From Variovorax sp. IB41 (GTDB lineage Bacteria > Pseudomonadota > Gammaproteobacteria > Burkholderiales > Burkholderiaceae_C), in NCBI RefSeq assembly GCF_016405905.1, contig NZ_JAEFCB010000012.1, positions 1 to 64,000 on the forward strand: a stretch of DNA of 64,000 nt, in the 5' to 3' direction. The position numbers and the translations under genes were made by a program. Of the stretch, positions 27,152 through 34,883 are shown piece by piece; position 1 is the first letter of the stretch; each line of letters opens with the position of its first letter. The notes beneath the pieces are model-generated. The model was not told where the DNA came from. It worked only from the letters and a program-made list of their open reading frames with translations, and searched no databases.

Positions 27152-27167
27152 TAGTTGTACGATGACT
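27152..27167. promoter_or_regulatory. Second GntR-type operator upstream of the rightward arm
   Basis: TAGTTGTACGATGACT shares its first 11 bases and 13 of 16 overall with the reverse complement of the palindrome at 26188-26203. It lies 62 bp upstream of the first gene of the Bug-kdgD-gudD arm. One half-site is degenerate, which may mean weaker binding. Confidence 0.55.
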
Positions 27168-27229
27168 GATCACTCGCTCGGGCATCCGGGCGAAGCCATG
27201 GGGCACATCGAACAACTGGAGGCATCCGC

Positions 27230-28225
27230 ATGACCATCAACCGACGCGGCGCACTCGGCGCCGCCCTGGCCACGACCCTGGCCGCCAGCCTGCCGGTGCG
27301 CGCGTTCGCACAGGGCGCCAGCGGCAGCGGCAACTGGCCGTCCAAGCCGATCAAGATCATCGTTCCGTACCCGCCGGGCGGCTCGTCCGACATCATTGCG
27401 CGTGCCATCAGCCAGCCGCTGTCGGAAGCGCTGGGGCAGTCGGTCATCATCGACAACCGCGCGGGCGCCAACGGCAACCTGGGCGCCGACCTGCTGGCCA
27501 AGGCGCCGGCCGACGGCTACACGCTGATGCTGTGCGACCTGGGCGCGCTGGCCATCAGCCCCTCGCTCTATCCCAAGCTGCCGTTCGATCCGTCCAAGGA
27601 CCTGCGCAGCGTGGGCATGCTGGCCTATTCGCCGCACCTCTTGGTGGTGCATCCCTCGGTGCAGGCGAGCACGCTCAAGGAACTGGTCGAGCTCTCCAGG
27701 AAAAGCGATCTCAACTTCGCCGTCACCGCCAGCGGCAGCACCGCGCACCTGGCCGGCATCGAGCTGCAGCGCAAGGTCGGCGCGAAGTGGGAATACGTGC
27801 CCTACAAGGGCGGCGTGCAGGCCGTGCTGGACACCGTCTCGGGCCAGACGCAGGTGCTGATGAACGGCATGCTGGCCACCTACCCGCAGGTGCAGGCCGG
27901 CAAGCTCAAGCTGATCGCCGTGTCCAAGGCCACGCGCATGCCGCTGATCGGCAGCGTGCCGACCATCGCGGAGCAGGGCGCGCCCGGCTACGAGTCGGGA
28001 ACCTGGCAGGGCGTGGTCGCCGGACGCGGCGTGCCCGATGCGGTGATCGCGCGCCTGAACCGCGAGCTCACCCGCATCATCCGCACCCCCGACATCCGCG
28101 CCCGCCTCGCAGGGCAGGGCGCCGAGGTCGTGACCATGACCGCGCCCGAGCAGGACCAGTTCTTCGCCAAGGAGCGCGCGCGCTGGGCGCAAGTGATCAA
28201 AGAGGCCAGCGTCAAGCTCGACTGA
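27230..28225 (+). CDS. Bug/TctC-family periplasmic solute-binding protein
   Basis: A 331-residue receptor with an N-terminal RR-containing signal ending VRAFAQ. Family motifs are VPYPPGGSSDIIARAI, DNRAGANGNLGADLLAKAPADGYTL, YVPYKGGVQAVLDTVSGQ and AGKLKLIAVS. It is the first gene of the rightward arm, directly in front of kdgD, and probably senses or delivers an aldarate. It lacks partner permease genes. Confidence 0.92.
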   Translation: MTINRRGALGAALATTLAASLPVRAFAQGASGSGNWPSKPIKIIVPYPPGGSSDIIARAISQPLSEALGQSVIIDNRAGANGNLGADLLAKAPADGYTLMLCDLGALAISPSLYPKLPFDPSKDLRSVGMLAYSPHLLVVHPSVQASTLKELVELSRKSDLNFAVTASGSTAHLAGIELQRKVGAKWEYVPYKGGVQAVLDTVSGQTQVLMNGMLATYPQVQAGKLKLIAVSKATRMPLIGSVPTIAEQGAPGYESGTWQGVVAGRGVPDAVIARLNRELTRIIRTPDIRARLAGQGAEVVTMTAPEQDQFFAKERARWAQVIKEASVKLD

Positions 28226-28281
28226 CCGGCGGCTCATCCACCCTCATTTTTCTTTCTCAAATTTTCACTGGACGTTTCCCG

Positions 28282-29193
28282 ATGAACCCGCAAGAACTCA
28301 AGACCATCATGGGCTCCGGCCTGCTCTCGTTCCCGTTGACCGACTTCGACAGCAACGGCGACTTCAACGCGCAGGGCTACATCAAGCGCCTCGAATGGCT
28401 GCAGCCCTACGGCGCGAGCGCGCTGTTCGCCGCGGGCGGCACGGGCGAGTTCTTCTCGCTGACGGGCGACGAGTACCCCGGCATCATCAAGACCGCCGTG
28501 GACACCTGCCGCGGGGTGGTGCCGATCATTGCCGGCGCCGGCGGTCCGACGCGCTTTGCCATCCAGTGCGCGCAGGCGGCAGAGAAGGCCGGCGCGCACG
28601 GCATCCTGCTGCTGCCGCACTACCTCACCGAAGCCGGGCAGGAAGGCCTGGCCGCGCACGTGGAAGCGGTGTGCAAGAGCGTGAAGTTCGGCGTGATCGT
28701 CTACAACCGTGCCTCGAGCCGCCTGAAGCCCGACACGCTCGCCGGCCTGGCCGAACGCAACCCGAACCTCGTCGGCTTCAAGGACGGCGTGGGCGACATC
28801 GAGGCGATGGTCGCGATCTACCAGAAGATGGGCGACCGCTTCGCGTACCTGGGGGGCCTTCCGACCGCCGAGGTCTATGCCGCGGCCTACAAGGCCATGG
28901 GCACGCCGGTGTACTCGTCGGCCGTCTTCAACTTCATCCCCAAGACGGCGATGGACTTCTATCACGCGGTGGCCAACGACGACCTCGCCACGCAGCACCG
29001 CCTGCTGAAGAACTTCTTCATGCCCTACCTGGAGCTGCGCAACCGCACGCCGGGCTACGCCGTGAGCATCGTCAAGGCCGGCGCCAAGATCGTCGGCCAC
29101 GACGCGGGCCCGGTGCGCGCACCGCTGACCGATCTGAAGCCCGCAGAGATGGAAGAGCTCAAGGCGCTGATCGCCACGCTCGGCCCGCAGTAA
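28282..29193 (+). CDS. kdgD: 5-dehydro-4-deoxyglucarate dehydratase
   Basis: A 303-residue member of the DHDPS/NAL aldolase superfamily, the size of known KdgD enzymes. It dehydrates and decarboxylates 5-dehydro-4-deoxyglucarate to alpha-ketoglutarate semialdehyde. Motifs include FAAGGTGEFFSLTGDEY (the loop of this superfamily), the Tyr in GVIVYNRASS and the Schiff-base Lys in GFKDGVGD. Its product is the substrate of the dehydrogenase encoded at 33358. The ATG at 28282 matches the family start; the frame runs further upstream antisense-like without similarity. Confidence 0.95.
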   Translation: MNPQELKTIMGSGLLSFPLTDFDSNGDFNAQGYIKRLEWLQPYGASALFAAGGTGEFFSLTGDEYPGIIKTAVDTCRGVVPIIAGAGGPTRFAIQCAQAAEKAGAHGILLLPHYLTEAGQEGLAAHVEAVCKSVKFGVIVYNRASSRLKPDTLAGLAERNPNLVGFKDGVGDIEAMVAIYQKMGDRFAYLGGLPTAEVYAAAYKAMGTPVYSSAVFNFIPKTAMDFYHAVANDDLATQHRLLKNFFMPYLELRNRTPGYAVSIVKAGAKIVGHDAGPVRAPLTDLKPAEMEELKALIATLGPQ

Positions 29194-29264
29194 ACGGCGC
29201 CGCGTTCCGCGGTCTCGCAGTCTCGCAGTCGACAACATCAATCAACAACAACGCAGGCAACGAC

Positions 29265-29720
29265 ATGCTCATCAAGAAACTCTTCCTCATCGCCGCTTCG
29301 GCCGCCGTGTTCTCCGGCTGCGCGATGGTGCCGGCGGGCGGCGGCGCATCGGACCAGCCCGCGGTGGCCGCGGCCGCTGAGCGCCTGCGCATCGCGATGG
29401 TCGATCCGACCGCCGCCGCGCTCGGCGCGCTGGTGGCCGACGACCTGAGCTACGGCCACTCGGGCGGCAAGGTGGACACCAAGGCCAGCTTCATCAGCGA
29501 CCTGCTGGACGGCAAGTCGGACTTCGTGACCATCACGATCACCGAGCAGACCATCAAGGTGGTCGATGCCAACACCGCCATCGTGCGCCACACGCTCGCG
29601 GCCGACACCAACGACTCGGGCAAGCCCGGCAAGGTCGCGCTGAAGATCCTGGGCGTCTGGCAAAAGCAGGGCGGCAACTGGAAGCTGCTCGCGCGCCAGG
29701 CGGTTCGCGTCAACCCCTGA
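29265..29720 (+). CDS. NTF2-like (DUF4440/SnoaL-type) lipoprotein
   Basis: A 151-residue exported protein with a lipobox (FSGC, Cys about residue 19). The mature part resembles NTF2-like DUF4440 proteins: an N-terminal helix (AAAERLRIAMVDPTAAALGALVADDLSYGHSGGKVDTKASFI) followed by beta strands ending in VWQKQGGNWKLLARQAVRV. These cone-shaped folds bind small molecules or act as isomerases. Placement between kdgD and a Bug gene suggests a periplasmic role with sugar acids, unproven. Distance to the next gene is 12 bp. Confidence 0.8.
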   Translation: MLIKKLFLIAASAAVFSGCAMVPAGGGASDQPAVAAAAERLRIAMVDPTAAALGALVADDLSYGHSGGKVDTKASFISDLLDGKSDFVTITITEQTIKVVDANTAIVRHTLAADTNDSGKPGKVALKILGVWQKQGGNWKLLARQAVRVNP

Positions 29721-29732
29721 TCTGGAGCACGG

Positions 29733-30719
29733 ATGCAGAGACGAGCGCTTCTTGCGACGGGCCTCGTGCTCGCCGCCACCGCGATGCTGCCCCTGCATGC
29801 CTCGGCGCAAGCCGACGCATGGCCGCAGCAGAAACCCGTGACGATCATCGTGCCGTTCCCCGCCGGCGGCTCCACCGACATGGTGGCGCGCGCGCTGGCG
29901 CTGCAGCTGCAGACCAAGCTGGGCGGCAGCTTCGTCGTGGACAACCGTCCCGGTGCCACGGGCACCATCGGCACCGGCTTCGTCAAGCGCGCAGCGCCCG
30001 ACGGCTACACGCTGCTGGTGTCGTCGCTGGGCGCATTCGTCGTCACGCCGCACCTGCAGAAGAGCGTGCCCTACGACGCGACGAAAGACTTCGACTACAT
30101 CAGCGTGCCCGTGCAGGCGCCCAACGTGCTGGTCGCGAATGTCGCGCGCCCCGAGCACACGGTGGCCGACGTGCTCGCGCTCTTGCGCAAGACGCCGGGC
30201 AAGGTCTCGTTCGCGAGTTCGGGCAACGGCTCGTCCGACCACCTGTCGGCCGAACTCTTCTGGCAGCAGACCAAGACCGAAGGCGTGCACGTGCCCTACA
30301 AGGGCGGCGCGCCCGCGGTGAACGACCTCCTGGGCAACCAGGTCGACTTCTCGTTCCAGAACGTCAATGCCGTGCTGCCGCACATCCGCGCGGGCAAGCT
30401 GCGCGCGATCGCCGTCACCGGCGACAAGCGCTCGCCTGTGCTACCCGACGTGCCCACGCTCGCCGAGGCCGGCGTGAAGGGTGCGGAGGTCTACTCGTGG
30501 CAAGGCGTGGCTGCGCCGAAGGGCCTGCCGCCCGCGCTCAAGAAGAAGCTCGGCGACGCCGTCATCGCCGCGATGCAGGACCCCGAGACGAAGAAGCGCA
30601 TGCTCGACCAGGGCCTGGAGATCGTCGCGAGCACGCCCGAGGATTTCACCGCTTTCCAGTTGCGCGAGTGGACGCGATGGAAGACGCTCATCGACACCCG
30701 CCACATCACCGCCGACTGA
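29733..30719 (+). CDS. Bug/TctC-family periplasmic solute-binding protein
   Basis: A 328-residue receptor with a signal peptide ending HASAQA. Family motifs are VPFPAGGSTDMVARAL, DNRPGATGTIGTGFVKRAAPDGYTL, HVPYKGGAPAVNDLLGNQVDFSF and AGKLRAIAVTGDKR. It lies directly upstream of gudD (15 bp), making glucarate or galactarate a reasonable ligand. It is the fourth Bug receptor in this cluster. Confidence 0.92.
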   Translation: MQRRALLATGLVLAATAMLPLHASAQADAWPQQKPVTIIVPFPAGGSTDMVARALALQLQTKLGGSFVVDNRPGATGTIGTGFVKRAAPDGYTLLVSSLGAFVVTPHLQKSVPYDATKDFDYISVPVQAPNVLVANVARPEHTVADVLALLRKTPGKVSFASSGNGSSDHLSAELFWQQTKTEGVHVPYKGGAPAVNDLLGNQVDFSFQNVNAVLPHIRAGKLRAIAVTGDKRSPVLPDVPTLAEAGVKGAEVYSWQGVAAPKGLPPALKKKLGDAVIAAMQDPETKKRMLDQGLEIVASTPEDFTAFQLREWTRWKTLIDTRHITAD

Positions 30720-30734
30720 GGCTCCAGCCCGAAG

Positions 30735-32093
30735 ATGACAAGTCCTGAATCCGTTTCCAAAGTCGTGTCGGGCGCGCCCGTCGTCACCGGCATGCGCGTG
30801 GTCCCCGTCGCGGGCCACGACAGCATGCTGATGAACCTGAGCGGCGCGCACGGCCCGTTCTTCACGCGCAACCTCCTGATCCTGACCGACAGCGCCGGCC
30901 ACACCGGCGTGGGCGAAGTGCCGGGCGGCGAGAAGATCCGCCAGACGCTGGAAGACGCGCGCGATCTCATCGTGGGCCAGCCCATCGGCCGCCACAACGC
31001 CGTGCTCAACAGCCTGCGCAGCGCCTTCGCGGGCCGCGACAGCGGCGGCCGCGGCCAGCAGACCTTCGACCTGCGCGTGACCATCCATGCGGTCACGGCC
31101 GTGGAGGCCGCGCTGCTCGACCTGCTGGGCCAGTTCCTCGAAGTGCCGGTCGCGGCCCTGCTCGGCGAAGGCCAGCAGCGCGATGCGGTGCAGATGCTCG
31201 GCTACCTCTTCTACGTGGGCGACCGCACGAAGACCGACCTGGCGTACGAGACCGACCCCGGCGCGGACAACGACTGGTTTCGCCTGCGCCACGAAGAAGC
31301 CATGACGCCCGAGGCGATCGTGCGCCTGGCCGAAGCAACGCATGCACGCTACGGCTTCACCGACTTCAAGTTGAAGGGCGGCGTGCTGCGCGGCGAAGAA
31401 GAGGTCGAGGCGATCCGCGCGCTGCACGAGCGCTTTCCGAAGGCGCGCGTCACGCTCGATCCGAACGGCGGCTGGCTGCTGGCCGATGCGATACGCCTGT
31501 GCCGCGACCTGCACGGCGTGATGGCCTATGCCGAAGACCCGTGCGGCGCCGAAGGCGTGTTCTCGGGCCGCGAGGTGATGGCCGAGTTCCGCCGCGCGAC
31601 GGGCCTGCCCACCGCCACCAACATGGTCGCCACCGACTGGCGCGAGATGGTGCACAGCCTCTCGCTGCAGTCGGTCGATATTCCGCTGGCCGATCCGCAC
31701 TTCTGGACCATGCAGGGCTCGGTGCGCGTGGCGCAGCTGTGCCAGGCCTGGGGCCTCACCTGGGGCTCGCATTCGAACAACCACTTCGACGTGTCGCTCG
31801 CGATGTTCACGCACGTGGCCGCCGCCGCGCCCGGCAAGGTGACGGCCATCGACACGCACTGGATCTGGCAGGACGGCCAGCGCCTGACGAAGTCGCCGCT
31901 GCAGATCGAAGAGGGCTTCGTGAAGGTGCCCACGCGCGGGGGCCTGGGCATCGAGCTGGACATGGCCGAGGTCGAGAAGGCGCACCAGCTGTACCTCAAG
32001 CACGGCCTGGGCGCGCGCAACGATGCGCAGGCGATGCAGTACCTGATTCCCGACTGGACCTTCGACAACAAGCGGCCCTGCATGGTCCGCTGA
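30735..32093 (+). CDS. gudD: Glucarate dehydratase
   Basis: A 452-residue enolase-superfamily enzyme (E. coli GudD, 446 aa) that converts D-glucarate to 5-dehydro-4-deoxyglucarate. Visible features are the N-terminal block VPVAGHDSMLMNLSGAHGPFFTRN, the KxK catalytic pair in FKLKGG, metal-ligand region TLDPNGGW, YAEDP, and the His in WGSHSNNHF. It feeds KdgD and complements GarD, so both glucarate and galactarate can be used. It sits between a Bug gene and a Tat-exported lactonase-like gene. Confidence 0.95.
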   Translation: MTSPESVSKVVSGAPVVTGMRVVPVAGHDSMLMNLSGAHGPFFTRNLLILTDSAGHTGVGEVPGGEKIRQTLEDARDLIVGQPIGRHNAVLNSLRSAFAGRDSGGRGQQTFDLRVTIHAVTAVEAALLDLLGQFLEVPVAALLGEGQQRDAVQMLGYLFYVGDRTKTDLAYETDPGADNDWFRLRHEEAMTPEAIVRLAEATHARYGFTDFKLKGGVLRGEEEVEAIRALHERFPKARVTLDPNGGWLLADAIRLCRDLHGVMAYAEDPCGAEGVFSGREVMAEFRRATGLPTATNMVATDWREMVHSLSLQSVDIPLADPHFWTMQGSVRVAQLCQAWGLTWGSHSNNHFDVSLAMFTHVAAAAPGKVTAIDTHWIWQDGQRLTKSPLQIEEGFVKVPTRGGLGIELDMAEVEKAHQLYLKHGLGARNDAQAMQYLIPDWTFDNKRPCMVR

Positions 32094-32103
32094 TGGGCAA
32101 CCA

Positions 32104-32163
32104 CCGTTCGGGCTGAGCTTGTCGAAGCCTCGCGCGGCGCATCGACAAGCTCAGCGTGAACGG
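32104..32163. repeat. 60-bp hairpin repeat (family D, copy 1)
   Basis: CCGTTCGGGCTGAGCTTGTC and its inverted partner ending GTGAACGG form a long imperfect stem. It is 57/60 identical to the element at 34804-34863. Located between gudD and the lactonase gene, it probably acts as an mRNA processing or attenuation stem. Confidence 0.85.
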
Positions 32164-32204
32164 GCGGGGCCCGCTGCAAGCACAGACATCGTCAAGGAGA
32201 CTGC

Positions 32205-33302
32205 ATGAACAACCACATGGACCGTCGTCGCCTGCTCCAGGCGGCGGCCGGCTCGGCACTCGGCGCAATGGCCGCAGCTGCCGGCGCGCAATCGTTCCCC
32301 TACAAGCCGCAGCAGCGCTACCCCGACCCCGCGGTGCTGATCCTCGACCCCAGCTTTGCCAAATACCGCCTCTACAGCAGCACGCTGGAGCAGGTCGGCA
32401 CGGGCATGCGCTGGGCCGAAGGGCCGGTGTACCTGCCGCGCGAGGGTTACCTCGTGTGCAGCGACATCCCCAACAACCGGCTGATGCGCTACGAGGAAAA
32501 GACCGGCGAGTTCAAGGTCCACAAGTCGAACGTGAACCACTGCAACGGCAACACGCGCGACCGGCAGGGCCGCCTGGTGAGCTGCGAGCACTCGCTGACG
32601 CGGCGCGTGGTGCGCACCGAGCACGACGGCCGCGTGACCGTGCTGGCCGACCGCTTCCAGGGCAAGCGCCTGAATTCACCGAACGACGTGGTGGTGAAGT
32701 CGGACGACACCGTGTGGTTCACCGATCCGCTCTTCGGCATCTCGGGCACCTGGGAAGGCGAGCGGGCCACGCCCGAGCAGGCGACCACCAACGTGTACCG
32801 CCTCACGCCCGACGGCCAGCTCTCGGCGGTGATCACCGACCTGGTGAACCCGAACGGCCTGGCCTTCTCGCCGGACGAGAAGAAGCTCTACGTCATCGAA
32901 TGGAAGGGCACGCCCAACCGCAGCCTCTGGAGCTACGACGTGGCGGCCGACGGCAGCGTGTCGAACAAGGCCAAGCTGATCGACGGCGTGGGTGCCGCGG
33001 CGCTGGACGGCTTTCGCGTCGACCGCGACGGCAACCTCTGGATGGGCTGGGGCTGGAACGGCGCGCTGGCCGCCGAGCCCACCGATGCCGGCAACGGCAT
33101 GAAGGTCTATCAGCCGCAGGCGAAGTCCGAAGACATGGATGGCGTCAAGATCTTCAATTCGCAAGGCTTGCCCATCGGTTTCATCCGCCTGCCCGAACGC
33201 TGTGCCAACCTCACGTTCGGCGGCCCCAAGAACAATCGCCTCTACATGGCGGCCAGCCACTCGCTGTACGCCCTCTACGTGGAGTCCGAAGGCGCAACCT
33301 AG
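32205..33302 (+). CDS. Tat-exported SMP-30/gluconolactonase family protein
   Basis: A 365-residue beta-propeller lactonase-like protein. The N-terminus MDRRRLLQAAAGSALGAMAA carries a twin-arginine motif, so it is likely folded and then exported. Conserved features include GMRWAEGPVYLPREG (Glu ligand), CNGNTRDRQGRLVSCEHS, NSPNDVVVKSDDTVWFTD and NPNGLAFSPDEKKLYV. It differs strongly from the cytoplasmic paralogue at 21335. It may open lactones in the periplasm before uptake. Confidence 0.88.
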   Translation: MNNHMDRRRLLQAAAGSALGAMAAAAGAQSFPYKPQQRYPDPAVLILDPSFAKYRLYSSTLEQVGTGMRWAEGPVYLPREGYLVCSDIPNNRLMRYEEKTGEFKVHKSNVNHCNGNTRDRQGRLVSCEHSLTRRVVRTEHDGRVTVLADRFQGKRLNSPNDVVVKSDDTVWFTDPLFGISGTWEGERATPEQATTNVYRLTPDGQLSAVITDLVNPNGLAFSPDEKKLYVIEWKGTPNRSLWSYDVAADGSVSNKAKLIDGVGAAALDGFRVDRDGNLWMGWGWNGALAAEPTDAGNGMKVYQPQAKSEDMDGVKIFNSQGLPIGFIRLPERCANLTFGGPKNNRLYMAASHSLYALYVESEGAT

Positions 33303-33357
33303 CCTTTTGATTCTCCAAATCCCCATCACCGCAACAGGCAAACGAAGGACATCGACG

Positions 33358-34794
33358 ATGACTGAATTCAACAACCTCATCAATGGCGAATGGCTGGCCG
33401 GCAAGAGCTACAGCCCCAACGTCAACCCCAGCAACCTGGCCGACGTGCTGGGCCAGTACGCGCAGGGCGACGCGGCGCATGTCGATGCCGCCGTGGCCGC
33501 CGCCACCGCCGCCTTCCCGGCTTGGGCGACGGGCAGCATCCAGGCGCGCTCGGATGCGCTCGACAAGATCGGCACCGAGATCCTCGCGCGCAAGGAAGAG
33601 CTCGGCACGCTGCTCGCGCGCGAAGAAGGCAAGACGAAAGCCGAAGGCATCGGCGAAGCCACGCGCGCGGGCCAGATCTTCAAGTTCTTCGCGGGCGAGT
33701 GCCTGCGCCTGTCGGGCGAGCTGCTGCCCTCGGTGCGCCCGAACATCGGCGTGGAAATCACGCGCGAGCCGGTCGGCGTGGTCGGCCTCATCACGCCATG
33801 GAACTTCCCGATCGCCATTCCCGCGTGGAAGATCGCGCCCGCGCTCGCCTTCGGCAACTGCGTGGTCCTGAAGCCCGCGGACCTCGTGCCGGGCAGTGCC
33901 TGGGCATTGAGTGAAATCATCAGCCGCTCGGGCATTCCGGCGGGCGTGTTCAACCTGGTGATGGGCCGCGGCAGCGTGATCGGCGAGGCGCTGGTCAACC
34001 ACCCCGGCATCCATGCGATCAGCTTCACCGGCTCGGTGGGCGTGGGCCGCAACATCGCGATCCAGTGCGTCACCAACCACAAGAAGGTGCAGCTGGAGAT
34101 GGGCGGCAAGAACCCGCAAGTCGTCCTCGACGATGCCGACCTCGCGCAGGCCGTGGAGCTCAGCGTGCAGAGCGCGTTCTATTCGACCGGCCAGCGCTGC
34201 ACCGCATCGAGCCGCCTGATCGTCACCGAAGGCATCTACCCGAAGTTCATCGAGGCGATGAAGGTGCGCATGGCGAAGATCAAGGTCGGCGACGCGCTCG
34301 CGCAGGGCACCGACGTGGGCCCGGTCTCCTCGAAGTCGCAGCTGAACCAGGACATGGAATACATCGCCATCGGCAAGGGCGAAGGCGCCACGCTGGCCGC
34401 CGGCGGCGAGCTGCTGAAGCTGGAGACCGACGGCTACTACATGTCGCCCGCACTCTTCAGCGAATCGGCCGCCGCGATGCGCATCAACAAGGAAGAAATC
34501 TTCGGCCCGGTCGCGAGCGTGATCCGCGTGAAGAACTACGAGGAAGCGCTGGCCACGGCCAACGACACCGAGTTCGGCCTCTCGGCCGGCATCGCCACCA
34601 CGTCGCTCAAGTATGCGACGCACTTCAAGCGCCACAGCCAGGCCGGCATGGTGATGGTGAACCTGCCGACGGCGGGTGTCGATTACCACGTGCCGTTCGG
34701 CGGCCGCAAGGGCTCGAGCTACGGTCCGCGCGAGCAGGGCAAGTACGCGCAGGAGTTCTTCACCACGGTGAAGACGGCCTACACATTGGCCTGA
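33358..34794 (+). CDS. Alpha-ketoglutarate semialdehyde dehydrogenase (aldehyde dehydrogenase family)
   Basis: A 478-residue NAD(P)-dependent aldehyde dehydrogenase. The cofactor region has ITPWNFPIAIPAWKIAPALAFGN, the general-base Glu is in ELEMGGKNPQ (seen as QLEMGGKNPQ), and the catalytic Cys is in TGQRCTASSR. The C-terminus has EEIFGPVASVI and the oligomerisation tail. Coming after kdgD and gudD, it should oxidise alpha-ketoglutarate semialdehyde to alpha-ketoglutarate, closing the pathway. Substrate is inferred from context. Confidence 0.9.
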   Translation: MTEFNNLINGEWLAGKSYSPNVNPSNLADVLGQYAQGDAAHVDAAVAAATAAFPAWATGSIQARSDALDKIGTEILARKEELGTLLAREEGKTKAEGIGEATRAGQIFKFFAGECLRLSGELLPSVRPNIGVEITREPVGVVGLITPWNFPIAIPAWKIAPALAFGNCVVLKPADLVPGSAWALSEIISRSGIPAGVFNLVMGRGSVIGEALVNHPGIHAISFTGSVGVGRNIAIQCVTNHKKVQLEMGGKNPQVVLDDADLAQAVELSVQSAFYSTGQRCTASSRLIVTEGIYPKFIEAMKVRMAKIKVGDALAQGTDVGPVSSKSQLNQDMEYIAIGKGEGATLAAGGELLKLETDGYYMSPALFSESAAAMRINKEEIFGPVASVIRVKNYEEALATANDTEFGLSAGIATTSLKYATHFKRHSQAGMVMVNLPTAGVDYHVPFGGRKGSSYGPREQGKYAQEFFTTVKTAYTLA

Positions 34795-34803
34795 TCCGCA
34801 AAA

Positions 34804-34863
34804 CCGTTCGGGCTGAGCCTGTCGAAGCCTCGCGCGGCGCTTCGACAGGCTCAGCGTGAACGG
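34804..34863. repeat. 60-bp hairpin repeat (family D, copy 2)
   Basis: It is 57/60 identical to the copy at 32104-32163. CCGTTCGGGCTGAGCCTGTC pairs with GACAGGCTCAGC...GAACGG. It lies between two convergent genes, so it could serve as a bidirectional terminator. Confidence 0.85.
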
Positions 34864-34883
34864 CTACTGGCGGCGCGACTGCT

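Noticed and set aside
29265..29720. The small lipoprotein as a limonene-1,2-epoxide-hydrolase-type enzyme
   Set aside because: The NTF2-like fold is plausible, but no catalytic Asp-Arg-Asp set can be identified, so no reaction is assigned.
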